DNA of 64,000 nt from Saprospiraceae bacterium. Lineage in GTDB: Bacteria > Bacteroidota > Bacteroidia > Chitinophagales > Saprospiraceae. Below, in pieces: positions 8,221-20,006 of this stretch. The notes beneath the pieces are model-generated. The model was not told the DNA's origin, ran no database searches, and saw nothing but the letters and a program-made list of their open reading frames with translations. The position numbers and the translations under genes are program-made. The number at the start of each line of letters is the position of its first letter. Position 1 is the first letter of the stretch. The DNA is taken from NCBI GenBank assembly GCA_016710585.1, contig JADJVN010000001.1, positions 434,001-498,000 on the forward strand, written 5' to 3'.

Positions 8221-8856
8221 ATTAAATTTTTCTTTTGTTGAAATAGAGTAAAGTGTTATAGATTGCTATGACTCAGTGTAAAACTTTATTCAAAAATAAG
8301 AATTACTTCCTCTAACTTCCTACCCTGAATTAAAGTGTGATTACACTGAGCATAAGCAATTTTTCTCCAATTACAATTACCAATTAATAAAACAATTCAA
8401 TAAGTGAAAAACCATTATTGATCACTTAATGTGATTGTAAAATTAGAGTATGATTCTCTTAAAAAAGAAGATCTATTCTGAATATGAAATATGTAACTCT
8501 TTTGAAAGCCTATTTTGTAATAGAAAGTACAATTTTAGATTTATTGCAAAGAAAAGCTTAGAAAATTAAGAATAAGCATAAAATAACACCAAATTAGCCA
8601 AATTAAATAAATTTTAAGACAAATATATAGTAATCCATAAATTCCAAGAAATGGCTATCATTTCAATATGATTAAAAGTTTTGATGTAAAAAATTAGTAT
8701 GGAAGTTAGGATTTTGATGAAAAAATTAAATTTGCTGTTAAAATTCCAATTATTTAAACAATTATTTTTATATATTATTGATTCACAGTTATTTATAAAA
8801 TTAATTATTATTTAAAAATTTAAGAAAAAGAGTGATATTTGCACTAAACTCAAAAT
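8221..8856. other. 636-base non-coding gap with inverted repeats
   Basis: No credible coding frame is seen on either strand. A perfect 10-base inverted repeat (CTCAGTGTAA at 8272-8281 and TTACACTGAG at 8341-8350, 59 bases apart) and a 7-bp hairpin (TAAGTGA at 8401-8407 with TCACTTA at 8422-8428) lie in the first third. The last 350 bases are plain AT-rich sequence leading to the DUF5606 gene. This is an unusually long gap for this window. Confidence 0.6.
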
Positions 8857-9306
8857 ATGGTTTTATTAGAAAATATTATTGCAATTAGTGGAAGTGGTTC
8901 GCTTTTCAAATTAATAACAACAAGGGCAAATGGATTGATCTTAGAAGAGATTGGAACTGAAAAGAGAAATTTTTATGCTTCGCGCAATACGCAGTTTTCT
9001 CCATTAGAATCAATTGGAATTTATACGCTAAGTGATAATATTCCATTATCAGAAGTGTATCATCGCTTTGTTAAAATTGAGGATCAGAACACAATACCAA
9101 CTGTCACTTCTAGTGATGCAGATATTAGAGCTTTTTTCGAAAATAATGTTCAAGAATATGACCGATACAGAGTCCATATAAAGGACATGAAAAAGTGTAT
9201 TAAGTGGTATCATTTTCTTGCAAAGTATAATCTACTAGTGGTGAAGCCAGAAGTAAATAAAGAAAAAAAAATAGAGGAGTCTGAAGAAACAGATGAAACA
9301 AAATAA
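8857..9306 (+). CDS. DUF5606 domain protein
   Basis: A 149-residue protein matching the Bacteroidota-specific DUF5606 family. The N-terminal part (LENIIAISGSGSLFKLITTR, FYASRNTQFSPLESIGIYT) is a small beta-domain, followed by a helical domain ending in RVHIKDMKKCIKWYHFLAKYN. The tail after residue 130 is Lys/Glu-rich and disordered. Function is unknown; wide conservation in the phylum suggests a housekeeping role. A TMTC-like membrane protein follows after 59 bases. Confidence 0.85.
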   Translation: MVLLENIIAISGSGSLFKLITTRANGLILEEIGTEKRNFYASRNTQFSPLESIGIYTLSDNIPLSEVYHRFVKIEDQNTIPTVTSSDADIRAFFENNVQEYDRYRVHIKDMKKCIKWYHFLAKYNLLVVKPEVNKEKKIEESEETDETK

Positions 9307-9365
9307 TTTCATCTGAACCATTTTTGTCGATAATAATATAACAAATGTGATTCAAATTAAAAGCA

Positions 9366-11228
9366 ATGACCCAAATCTTTAAATATAGGAAGATCCTTGA
9401 AAATAGATATTTGCACTTTGCTTTATTTTTGATAATTACGCTGATCATCTATTTTAAAAGCTTTAATTATGGATATGCTTTAGATGACATCATTGTAGCT
9501 TCTGAGAATAAATTTGTTAAAAAAGGAATTCAAGGCATAGCCGAAATCTTTAAGACTGAATCCTTCACTGGATATTTTGGTGAACAGAAAAACTTAGTTT
9601 CTGGCTCAAGGTATAGACCATTATCCATTGCCAGTTTTGCATTGGAATATCACTTTTTCCAAAGCAATCCAAAGATAAGCCACTTAATAAATTTTGTATT
9701 GTATTTCTTAAGTGTAATGATTTTATATATTGTAGTAATCAATGTATTTAAAGAGAACAACCGAAAACAATGGATTGCATTCTTTACTTGTATTTTATTT
9801 GTGGTTCATCCTGTGCACGTAGAGGCTGTTGCAAATATCAAAGGAAGGGATGAAATTATGTGTTTACTATTTTGTATCAGTTCATTATATTATTTTATTC
9901 AGTATATTGATTTTAAGAAAAATTGGCATTTGATTGCAAGTTGTATAGCATTATTTTTAGGATTATTATCAAAAGAAAATGCCTTAACTTTTGTAATTAT
10001 CAATCCTATGACAGCTTACTTTTTTCGTTCAGAAAAAATCATTGACTTAATAAAAAAATCTTGGTTATTGGTATTCACAGGATTAATTTTTATTGGAATA
10101 AGAGTAGCTGTAATTGGTTTTTTATTTGACAGGAATCTGGTTATTACAGACCTTATGAATGATCCATTTCTTGAGATGAATGCTGTCGAGAAGTTTTGTA
10201 CGATAATATACACTATTGCTTGGTATATAAAACTTTTGATTATTCCATATCCATTGACTCATGATTATTATCCTTACCATGTGCCAATAATCGATCTTGC
10301 TAACCCACTTTTTTATCTTTCATTGCTTGCAATAGGATTGCTTTTTTTTCTGGTAATAAAAAAGTGGAAATCAGCGAGTGTGTTGACTTATTCTATTTTA
10401 TTTTTTTTCATTACAATGATACTTGTATTGAATATATTCTTTCCTATTGGAACATTTATGAATGAGCGTTTTCTTTTTATTCCATCATTTTCTATTTGTT
10501 TGATAGCTGGATATTTTTTGAATACTACAATCCTGACTGGAAAAATGATTTATTCTAGGATTGCTCAATTCGCTTTTATTTTGATAAGTTGTGTTTTTGT
10601 GTGGATCAGTTATGATAGGGTACCTGCTTGGAAAGATAGTGATAGTTTAAATTTTTCAGCAATAAAGGTTTCAAAAAATAGCGCAAGAATAAATCTTTAT
10701 ATGGGAGTGACCTATTTTAATTATTATAAAATCGAGACTATAGATAAGAAGAAATACGAATTTCTATCTTTAGCAGAAAAGTATATTCGAAAATCAGTTG
10801 AGATTTATCCAGAGTATGGTCAAGGTTTGAATATGTTGGCGGGTGTTGCAGCAGAATGGCATAAAAGAGATGGAGATGTTCCTAAATTATTATCCAATTT
10901 TGAATGGGTAATTTCAAAGCAAGCTAATTTGAGTTTTGTAAGCGAGTATATAACTTATCTTGCTGGACAAACTCAGAATACGACCTTATTATATAATTTT
11001 TATAAGAAAGTAGGCTATGATATTTTATATAAACAAGGTAAGTATGAGGCTGCTTTAAATTATTTAGGGATGGCTTATAAAATAAATGGAGAAGATAAGG
11101 ACTTGCTTCAAAAAATTGGGAATAGCTATTTAGAATTTGCTAAAACGAGATCGCTTTCAGCTGAAAAAAGGCAAGAATTTTTAAGAAATGGTAATTCATT
11201 CTTAGAAAAAGCCAAAACCTTAAATTAA
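9366..11228 (+). CDS. TMTC-like GT-C membrane protein with C-terminal TPR-type helices
   Basis: A 620-residue polytopic protein. Residues 15-430 contain about eleven membrane helices. The first extracytoplasmic loop carries an acidic pair (YALDDIIV, Asp40-Asp41), typical of GT-C glycosyltransferases that use polyprenyl-phosphate sugars, followed by the family phrase SRYRPLSIASFALEYHFF and HPVHVEAVANIKGRDEI. Residues 430-620 are helical repeats of TPR type (RKSVEIYPEYGQGLNMLAG, YLGMAYKINGEDKDLLQKIG). This layout resembles TMTC (O-mannosyltransferase-like) proteins. The glycan donor and target are unknown. Its stop codon overlaps the dprA start by one base, so the two are translationally coupled. 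Confidence 0.75.
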   Translation: MTQIFKYRKILENRYLHFALFLIITLIIYFKSFNYGYALDDIIVASENKFVKKGIQGIAEIFKTESFTGYFGEQKNLVSGSRYRPLSIASFALEYHFFQSNPKISHLINFVLYFLSVMILYIVVINVFKENNRKQWIAFFTCILFVVHPVHVEAVANIKGRDEIMCLLFCISSLYYFIQYIDFKKNWHLIASCIALFLGLLSKENALTFVIINPMTAYFFRSEKIIDLIKKSWLLVFTGLIFIGIRVAVIGFLFDRNLVITDLMNDPFLEMNAVEKFCTIIYTIAWYIKLLIIPYPLTHDYYPYHVPIIDLANPLFYLSLLAIGLLFFLVIKKWKSASVLTYSILFFFITMILVLNIFFPIGTFMNERFLFIPSFSICLIAGYFLNTTILTGKMIYSRIAQFAFILISCVFVWISYDRVPAWKDSDSLNFSAIKVSKNSARINLYMGVTYFNYYKIETIDKKKYEFLSLAEKYIRKSVEIYPEYGQGLNMLAGVAAEWHKRDGDVPKLLSNFEWVISKQANLSFVSEYITYLAGQTQNTTLLYNFYKKVGYDILYKQGKYEAALNYLGMAYKINGEDKDLLQKIGNSYLEFAKTRSLSAEKRQEFLRNGNSFLEKAKTLN

Positions 11229-12340
11229 TGGAAGATAACAACGATATTTTATATTTGATTGCACTCTCTAAAGTAAAAAATGTTGGAGCTGTTTTAGCTA
11301 AGAATCTAATAAGTTATTGTGGTTCGGCCCAAAAAGTATTAAATGCAAAAAAGAGTCAATTGCTAAAAATCCCTGGAATAGGTGAGAAAACAGCAAATGA
11401 AATTATTGAGTCTAATACCTTACATGATGCAGAAACTGAATTAAACTATACCCTAAAAAATAATATTAATGTTTTAAGTTATCTTAATGAGAACTTTCCT
11501 TTTCGTTTGAATAGGTACCCTGATGCGCCTACTGTTTTATATTATAAAGGGAATGCAAATTTAAACAAAGAAAAAATTTTATCAATTGTAGGGACTAGAG
11601 CAATCACACAATACGGGCAAGAAATAATAGAAAAGTTGATATGTGACTTAAAGCACCTTGATATACTCATTGTATCTGGCTTAGCATATGGAGTAGATGC
11701 TGCAGCGCATAAGCAATGTGTTAAGGAAGAGATTGAGACTGTAGGTGTATTAGGTCATGGTCTGGATATCATATATCCTAGCTTACATAAAGGAATTGCA
11801 AAAAGTATGATTGAGCGAGGTGGATTAATTACTGAATATGGAATTAATACAAGACCTGATAGAGAAAATTTTCCGCAACGCAATCGAATTGTTGCTGGAC
11901 TATGTGATGCCTTAGTAGTAATTGAAACTAAAGCTGAAGGTGGCAGTATGATAACTGCTCAATACGCTTTTGATTACAATAAAGATGTCTTTGCATTTCC
12001 AGGAAGAGTATATGATGCATATTCAAGTGGGGCTAATAAATTAATAAAGTCAAATAAAGCACAGCTAATCGAAGATGCTGATGATTTGATGAAATGTATG
12101 TCTTGGGACATTGATATAAACAGTAAAAAAATCAATAAAAATAATGTGCTTTTTGTAGAGTTAAATGAGTCAGAACAAGAGGTGATGAATATAATAAAAG
12201 GAGCCGATGCAGTCCACATTGATGTATTATATCAAAAAGTGGACAAGACACCAGGAATCTTAGCTTCGATTCTTTTAGAATTGGAATTCAAAGGACTGAT
12301 ACATGAACATCCAGGAAAAAGATACACTATAGCAAATTAA
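11228..12340 (+). CDS. dprA: DNA-processing protein DprA
   Basis: A 370-residue protein with a helix-hairpin-helix N-terminal region (LLKIPGIGEKTANEI), the DprA Rossmann-like core (LSIVGTRAITQYGQEI, IVSGLAYGVDAAAHK, GHGLDIIYPSLH, FPQRNRIVAGL, GGSMITAQYA, FAFPGRVYD) and a C-terminal winged-helix domain. DprA binds incoming single-stranded DNA and loads RecA during natural transformation. The ATG overlaps the stop of the TMTC-like gene (ATG at 11228). No other competence gene is adjacent. Confidence 0.95.
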   Translation: MEDNNDILYLIALSKVKNVGAVLAKNLISYCGSAQKVLNAKKSQLLKIPGIGEKTANEIIESNTLHDAETELNYTLKNNINVLSYLNENFPFRLNRYPDAPTVLYYKGNANLNKEKILSIVGTRAITQYGQEIIEKLICDLKHLDILIVSGLAYGVDAAAHKQCVKEEIETVGVLGHGLDIIYPSLHKGIAKSMIERGGLITEYGINTRPDRENFPQRNRIVAGLCDALVVIETKAEGGSMITAQYAFDYNKDVFAFPGRVYDAYSSGANKLIKSNKAQLIEDADDLMKCMSWDIDINSKKINKNNVLFVELNESEQEVMNIIKGADAVHIDVLYQKVDKTPGILASILLELEFKGLIHEHPGKRYTIAN

Positions 12341-12405
12341 GCTTCATTAATTTGATGAACTAAGTTGGAATTTTTTTATTATTAAGATAGAACAATTATT
12401 CATTT

Positions 12406-13527
12406 ATGCCAGTAAAAAATATTTTTGCAGTCTTGATTTTGTTTATCAGTTGTACTGTATCAAAGCCACAAGTATATCAAGAACAAAATATTCCAATTAA
12501 GAGAGTTGAGGTTCAAAAACATAGACCTAAAAACATAATTTTTCTTATTGGAGATGGAATGGGATTAACCCAAATTACTGCAGGAATGTATATGAATAAG
12601 AATCAGCTTGAACTAGAGAGAATGCCAATAGTGGGTATTCATAAATCTTATTCAGCAGATGACTTGATCACTGATTCAGCAGCTGGGGCAACAGCTTTTT
12701 CAATAGGGCATAAGACTAAGAATGGTTATTTAGGAGTAGATTCATTAGGGAGAACTCACACAACGATTTTAGAGGAGTGCTCCAATAAAGGATTTGCAAC
12801 TGGATTGGTAGCAACATCCACGATTGTACATGCGACTCCAGCAGCATTCCTAAGTCATCAAAGTGGAAGGGAAGATTATGAAGCTATTGCAATGGATTAC
12901 TATATTAATGGAAATTGTGATATTCTCATTGGAGGAGGAAAAAAATACTTTGATAGAAGAGTAAAAGATTCAATAAATCTAATAGAAAAATTAATGCAAA
13001 AAGGATATACAGTGAATGATTATTTTCAAGATGATTTTCAGACATTGCAGATTCCAAATGTCAATAAATATATTTTTTATACTGCTGATGGTGATCCACT
13101 ACCAGCATCGCAAGGAAGAAATTATTTGGCAAAAGCTGGGAAGGATGCTATTCAATTTTTAAATCAAAAAAATAAAAAAGGGTTTTTCTTAATGATTGAG
13201 GGATCCCAAATTGATTGGGGAGGACATGCAAATACTTCTGAATATATTGTTTCCGAAGTTTTGGATTTTAATAAGGTAATTAAAGAAGCTTTAGATTTTG
13301 CAATTAAGGATAAAAATACTTTAGTTGTTGTTACAGCAGATCATGAGACAGGCGGATATACTATTAATCCAGGCTCTAAAATGGATTCTTTAGTGACTGG
13401 CTTTTCCACAAAAAAACATACAGCAGCAATGATTCCAGTATTCGCATTTGGACCGGGGGCAGAAAATTTTTCTGGAATTTATGAAAATACAGCAATTTAT
13501 TACAAAATAAAAAACCTACTTTTTTGA
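12406..13527 (+). CDS. Alkaline phosphatase (PhoA superfamily), predicted lipoprotein
   Basis: A 373-residue alkaline phosphatase. The metal site and nucleophile are visible: IIFLIGDGMG (Asp50), DSAAGATAF with the phosphorylated Ser91, EGSQIDWGGHAN and VTADHETGGY, so the core looks complete. The N-terminus has a hydrophobic segment ending in a lipobox-like LFISC (Cys16), suggesting a lipid-anchored enzyme facing the periplasm or cell surface. It releases inorganic phosphate from phosphomonoesters. No Pho-box could be judged from sequence. A 256-base gap follows. Confidence 0.92.
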   Translation: MPVKNIFAVLILFISCTVSKPQVYQEQNIPIKRVEVQKHRPKNIIFLIGDGMGLTQITAGMYMNKNQLELERMPIVGIHKSYSADDLITDSAAGATAFSIGHKTKNGYLGVDSLGRTHTTILEECSNKGFATGLVATSTIVHATPAAFLSHQSGREDYEAIAMDYYINGNCDILIGGGKKYFDRRVKDSINLIEKLMQKGYTVNDYFQDDFQTLQIPNVNKYIFYTADGDPLPASQGRNYLAKAGKDAIQFLNQKNKKGFFLMIEGSQIDWGGHANTSEYIVSEVLDFNKVIKEALDFAIKDKNTLVVVTADHETGGYTINPGSKMDSLVTGFSTKKHTAAMIPVFAFGPGAENFSGIYENTAIYYKIKNLLF

Positions 13528-13783
13528 AATTTTTTCTATTTCATTCTGCCAAATTTAAAAAGTATTATATATAAATTTAATATACTAGTAGTTGACATAA
13601 TGAATTTAATAAATTTCGAATAATTATATTAATTTTAATTCTTTTGTAGATAGGGAAAAATCAGGCAATTATACATATATATACTTAATTAATAATTAAT
13701 AACTACTAGTTAATTTTTTTACAACTTCTTGCATTTTTTAACTTTTTATATTATTACATTTGCGTTGATCTAATTTCCGATTA
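13528..13783. other. Intergenic region with inverted repeat and -7 element
   Basis: AT-rich gap before the giant surface protein. A perfect 10-base inverted repeat is present (ACTAGTAGTT at 13584-13593 and AACTACTAGT at 13701-13710). A TAnnTTTG-type element, TACATTTG, lies at 13755-13762, 22 bases before the start codon; a TTG lies 23 bases further upstream at 13729-13731, slightly beyond the usual spacing. I see no gene here. Confidence 0.5.
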
Positions 13784-16700
13784 ATGAAACGTAAACTAAT
13801 TAACCTGAGCGTAATTGCAAAAATGTTCTTCTTTACATTTTTATTAAATTTTGCGCAAATCCTTAAAAGTGAGAGAATTTTTTTCTCTACTGACTATTCA
13901 CAATCAACTTTAATTGCAAAAAAATCCTTAGCTGAAAATTATTTTTCGTCTTTGTATAAAGATGATTTTTTTGGCAATGAAGTAGAGTTTATTAACCCAA
14001 TATTACCTCAGCTTGTTATTTGTGGTGATGCAGGAAGGGCCTCTATTGAAATTATTAAATTGGCCAATGGACGATCTATCTCCAATGCTCAGTTAGAAAT
14101 AGTTTTGGATGAAGGATTAAAATATGCTGGAAACTTCCAAGCAGTAGGATGTGCAGGAGTCACATCAGGAGTGATGTATAGAATGGATTTATCTACTGCT
14201 CAAAAATTAGTTTTTGATTTTCCTAATATGGATTTTGGTGGATGCAAAGATATCGTTTTTACATTTGATGTTAAAGCAGATTGTGAAGTAATTGATATCA
14301 TCAAAGCTACGCCAGGTGTCGTATTCAATTGGGATTACACACTTCGATTTAATGGAGGAGCAGATGTATATAGTGAAAGTACCATTCCTCAGTTGGCAAA
14401 GCCAAATTTGACTATATCAAATCCTATTATTACGCCGTTAGGTGGAAATCTAACTTCGAGAAAATTTACAATTTGTCAGACTGGTGTGAATTCATATATT
14501 AAGGATACGATTCAGGTTAATGATTTTGATGCAAGCACTATGCGAATTAGAGGTGTTAAAATTAATGGAGGTGTAGAGAACGCTAATTATGTAATTGGAG
14601 CTTTGGGAAATCAAAGTATTCGCATTCCAAATTCTGAATTTCCAAGTTCAAAATTGGTAAATGGAACCATTGGAAATGGCAATAATTTATTAGATGGTCC
14701 AGAAGGTGGAAATAGTAATAGTCTTGCTGAATGTATTGAGATAGAAGAAATTATTGAAATACTTAGCTGTACTGATTTAAGTTCTACTATTACAGCATAT
14801 TGGGGTTGTTCATCTGAACTTTGCGAACCAAGTGAAATTATATTTACGAATCTTTCATTAAGTGTCAATCAAGGTCCTCGCTTAGAAGTAACAGAAAATT
14901 ATGATGCGCCGATTTGTCTTGGGACTACAACAACTGTTCAAGTTAAAATTAAAAACACTGGAACTTCATCTGCTGCAAATTCTTTAATTGATTTTTATTT
15001 GTATTCTGGATCAGTAGAGCAAATAGGGTCTTGTAATGGTGGAAATATTTTTGCCAATAGTTTTCGAATAAAAAGAAATTCGGGTGCTTTTAACCCAATT
15101 GCACCATATTTTTTTAATAGCTTAAATTGTGGAAGTTATTTTAATTGTTATACATCTAATATCACATCACATGTCCAGTTGCTTATTCCAACGATTGCAG
15201 TTGGGGAAGAGATAACTGTTGAATATGAGAAATATATATGTTGTCCTTCAGATTATGGAAACTATAATAGTTTAGGTGATGCAGTTAAAGGGAAGTATTA
15301 TGATTTTTGCAATAATGAAAATCAATTGCAAGCAGTAGAAGTATCAAGTGCAACATTTGTAACTAATACATTAATTCTGGATGAAACTGAGCCAAATGTT
15401 AAGGAAAATGATACATTTTCAATGAAGTTGATTTATTATCTAATGAGGTTGTCAAATATTAATGATAACTCAGAAATTGAGTTAATCATAGACATACCCA
15501 ATGGAATAGGATGGAGTGGAAATACTGGTGACTTAATGTGGACAAACCCATACGGTAAAATTGGATACCAAAAGTTGTGAATTATGATCCAATATTGAAT
15601 AGGCTTACAGCAAGGTTTAATATTCGGGAAGGGCTCTTAGTAGGAATAGGAATTTTTAAATCCGAGATATATCTCAAAAATTTAGTTATGGGATCTTGTA
15701 ATTTATTACCAGATGAAGTAGAAATAAAATCACGTTTTAATTATGTGAGCAATCCTACATTATGTACTTGTGCTGTTCCCATAGGTATTGATACATTAAG
15801 ATTAAGTCCAATTTGTGATCCAAACAGATCATCTTGTTTAGGTCTATTAACCTTGGCTAGTGAGATGAAGAGGATAACTTATGGACTTAAAGATAGTAAC
15901 TCAGATCAAATACCTGATGGAACGCAAGTTGCTGATCCATCAATCGACCCTATAAATACATATCGAGCAATGAGTGGAGATCAACTCAAAGCAACACATA
16001 TTGCAGTAGTTAAAGATGCGAGTAATGACTTGTGGGAATTTGCTTATCTTGAATCAAGTTTTGATATTGCCCCCGAGACAGAAGTGTCAAGTGTTTCAGT
16101 GAGAATTTTTGATAAAAACGCAAATCGTTATATTAATTGTACTCCAATAGTTACAAGAAAAATAGCAATACATTTAAATTTGATTTTAGTAGAGCAAGTT
16201 TAAATAATTCAGGATGTTCAGATTTGGGCATTTTTGAAGGATACCGAAATGGAGACAGTGTGAGATTGGAAGTCGTTTATCAAATCGCAAGAAATAGACC
16301 AAATACCATCGTAGAAAATATTGTCACAAATAGTTTTTATGTCTCAAAAATCATTAACCCAAGCAATCCAAATTTGAATGAATGCCAACAATTTATCAAT
16401 AGATTTAATTATTATGGATATGGATCATTTGTTTATTTAAGTGGATCAAATTTTAATGGATGTGAAGATAAATTTATTAACTTAACTTATGTTTATATAA
16501 ATCAACCAAATGATGCTGCGCCAGGAAGAGATGTTTTTCCCTATGAATATCGTCCACAGAATTTACTTAATGATGTTTTAATTAACGTACCTAATGGATT
16601 TAATTTTCTTAGGTCAGAAGTGAGTTTAAATATTGGCTCAGGTCAAGAAAACTCTAATAGTTTTAATTCGATAATAACGCCAACAAGTATAACCGGTCGA

Positions 16701-19700
16701 AATTTACAGTATAATGTTGGTCAATTATTTAAAACGCAGAATGCAGCAGGTATTTGGGATAATCCTGATGAAGCTTATGCTGTAAATATAAAAGTATATT
16801 TAGCTCCAGATTGTAATGCTACAACAGGAAAAGTGAGCTATGCTTATAATGCAATACATCAAGGACAATTAGCGTCTTTACCAATAAATGGAGGCAATGT
16901 ATCAGCTGATGACGATCTATCCAAATCAGGTGAAAGTAATGCAGATGTATTATTTTTTAAGGCCCCTAAACTTTCATTACAATCCTCTAAGCAAACAAAT
17001 AATGGGGCAAGCAATATTCTTACTTGGCCATTAAAGATAAATAATGTCGCAGCGGAAACTGAAGCAAAAAATGTTTGGATTGCTTTTAGGAATAATTCAG
17101 GTAGAATTAATTTGAATAACTTGACTTTGGGAGCAACTACTATTTCTCCAAGTGTAGGTAATATTTATCAATTGGGAAATTTACTTCCTGGTGGAAGTGA
17201 ATTTGATCTTTTAGTTTCGGCTAATTATTCTTTGAATTGTAACCTTGATAGTATTGTTGCAGAGATAGGCTGGGACTGCAATGGCTATCCAAATTCTATA
17301 TCAACAATTAGTTGTCCAACTGTAACATATCCATTATTCGTAAAACCTTTTAATACTACATTAAGTGCATCTTCTATATTTCCTGTAGAGTCAAGGCCAA
17401 TAGTTATAAAGGAATTATGTGAAGATATTGAATTTGTAATACAGGTGGATAATGAAGGTCAAGTTGATGCTTCAAATTTATTATTTGATGTATTTATGCC
17501 AAATGGATTTGAATTGATACCAGGATCGACGTATATACAGTATCCAATCAATACAAGCGTACCACCTGCACCAAATGTTAATCTACTAAATTGGAGACAT
17601 ATAAATAACGCTCAAGATTTAGGCTCTGATCCTCCTAGGCCGTAAATTTGAATGGAATGTAACTTCAGCTTGGCGAAATGCAACTGGTACAAATGGATTA
17701 GGAGGAATTGGAGGGGAAGTACCATATCAACTTCGAAATGCAGATAGTAGTCGCTATTATATTCGATTCTTAGCTCAGTCAAAATGTGGATTTAGTGACG
17801 GCACTAGAATCCCATATCGCACTTCTGCTCAGTCTCCTTGTCAAATTGGGACAACTCAAAAAGAAGAGTCTATTACTGGGTATACTGCACCAATTAATAT
17901 CATTGACCCAAATACTTTATATTCTGGTCGACTAGCAATTGGGTCTAGTTCTTCGATATTGAATGCTTGTGCTGATTTTAATGATGTTGATTTGATCTTA
18001 TATAATTATGGACCAGGATCTACCAGACTTACAGATACCATTAAACTTACTCTACCCAATGGATATACCTATGTGCCAAATTCTACAGTTTCAATTCGCA
18101 ATTTTGCGGCAAGAAACCCAACAATTATTCCACAAAGTGGGGGTGCTACAACTTTGGCATGGGCTATTGGATCAATTACAAATCCAGGAGATTCAGTCAA
18201 ATTTAAGTTTGGTATTGATGTAAATCCAACAATAACGACTTGCAACAGTATTCGTAATTTTATGAATATGGTTATCACAACACGAGATTTGGTATGTACT
18301 GATGATGGATCAGTTTGTCGAACACAATTAACCTTAGCAGAAGCAAATCATCCTACAGTATATTCAAAAGCCAGCTATTCATTGGTTAGACAAAACACCA
18401 CCTGTCCAGATTTTACTGGAAATACTTATACTACGCTTACGATTGGTTTGCTTGATGCAGATATTTCTGCTAGTCAGAAAATTAACATAAGAATATTTGA
18501 GGATATAAATAGAAATGGATTGTTGGATGCAAGTGATACAGCTCTTGCTCCTATTGCTACCCACGTAATAAATGGACCAAGGTCTAAAGGAAATCTAATA
18601 GCAGATTTTAATTACACCACAAACAGAGATAGACTTAGAAATGCATTGGTATTGATTGATGGAACTTGTTCTTGCTTTCCTTTGATTTCAAGATTATATC
18701 CACCTATTTGTACCGCTTGTGTTCCAATTGGTGATTACGTATGGCATGATGCAAACCAAAATGGAATACAAGATACAAATGAAGAAGGAATCAATGGAGT
18801 AACAGTAGAGTTATATGAGCAAAACGGAATATTGTTTTCTTCAAAAGTGACATCTAAGAATAGTCAAACTGGAAAGGATGGTTACTATAAGTTCTGTACT
18901 TGCGAAGGTACATATTATTTAAAAATAATAGGGCCTGCAAATTTCTCAAGAACTAATTTGAGAAGTGGATCTGATCCAACAAAAGATTCAGATATTTCAA
19001 ATGTCAATGGGGAAAATACAACTGAGCTATTCATTGCAAGAGAAGGTGATATGCTATGTGATTTTGATGCTGGATTTTTTAGAACTACGACATTGGGAAA
19101 TTTAGTATGGAATGATGTAAATGGTGATGGAGTATATCAAGTTTTGGAACCAGGACTGGGAGATGTGCAAGTGCACCTAAAAAATAGCATACATCAAACT
19201 ATAGAAACTGTCACTACTAATTCTGAAGGTGCTTTTGCATTTGCAAAGGTTCAAGCAGGTAATTATTATATTAAATTTGATGTTCCGGTTCAATATTCTT
19301 TTAGTCATTTACAAAATAAAACATTGAATGGAATAAATACAGATGCCGATGGAACAATGGGCTATGGAACCACAGCACTATTTAACATCACAGAATTAGG
19401 TTTGGTAAAAAATATTTCTGCTGGAGTGTTTAAAACAGTTCTAGCTTCAAACGAAATACTTCTCAATGTTCAATATTACAATCAAGCTGCTTATCTACAA
19501 TGGGATGTAAAAAATTCAAAATCTGTGAAAAAGTTTGTAATTCAAAAAACTAATAATCTAGGTCAATTGGAAGATTTTGAAGAAGTCTTAGCGAATAATA
19601 ATGTAAAAAAATCTTATTTTTATTTTGATAAAAATATTGAAAAAGGTAATACTTATTACTATAAAATAAAACAGGTTTTCTTCGATGGAACTTTTGAGGA

Positions 19701-19998
19701 AAGTAATATTGTGGTATTGAATTATAATGAACAAGAAGAATTTAAAATTCAGCCAACTATTGCCTCCACAAATACACAATTGATTATAAATGTAAATGAA
19801 TCACAATCAGGAAGAATAATAGTATTGTCTATAGATGGAAAAGAAGTAAAAAGGAATTTTGCAAAAGTTAATTTAATAAAAGGGGCAAATCAAATTAATT
19901 GTAATATCCATGAACTTCAAGTTGGAGCTTATATTTTAGCATTAAAATTGGATTCAGGCAAAGTATATTACGATCGTTTGGTAAAAAACAATAATTAA
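13784..19998 (+). CDS. Giant T9SS-exported surface protein with SdrD-B-like repeats, reading frame broken three times
   Basis: Four consecutive open segments in changing frames (13784-15580, to about 16200, to about 17645, then to 19998) read as one protein of about 2071 residues once three single-base shifts are corrected. Breaks lie at the A4 run 15557-15560 (one A missing), the A5 run 16158-16162 (one A missing) and between 17620 and 17645 (net one base gained). The middle repeats resemble DUF11-type beta-sandwiches. Near the end are two SdrD-B-like domains (VPIGDYVWHDANQNGIQD and LGNLVWNDVNGDGVYQ), then a type A T9SS sorting domain. There is an N-terminal hydrophobic export signal. It is probably a long adhesin-like filament. 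An automated annotation would call it a pseudogene; I think it is intact in the organism. recO follows after 8 bases. Confidence 0.8.
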
Positions 19999-20006
19999 TT
20001 AAAAAT

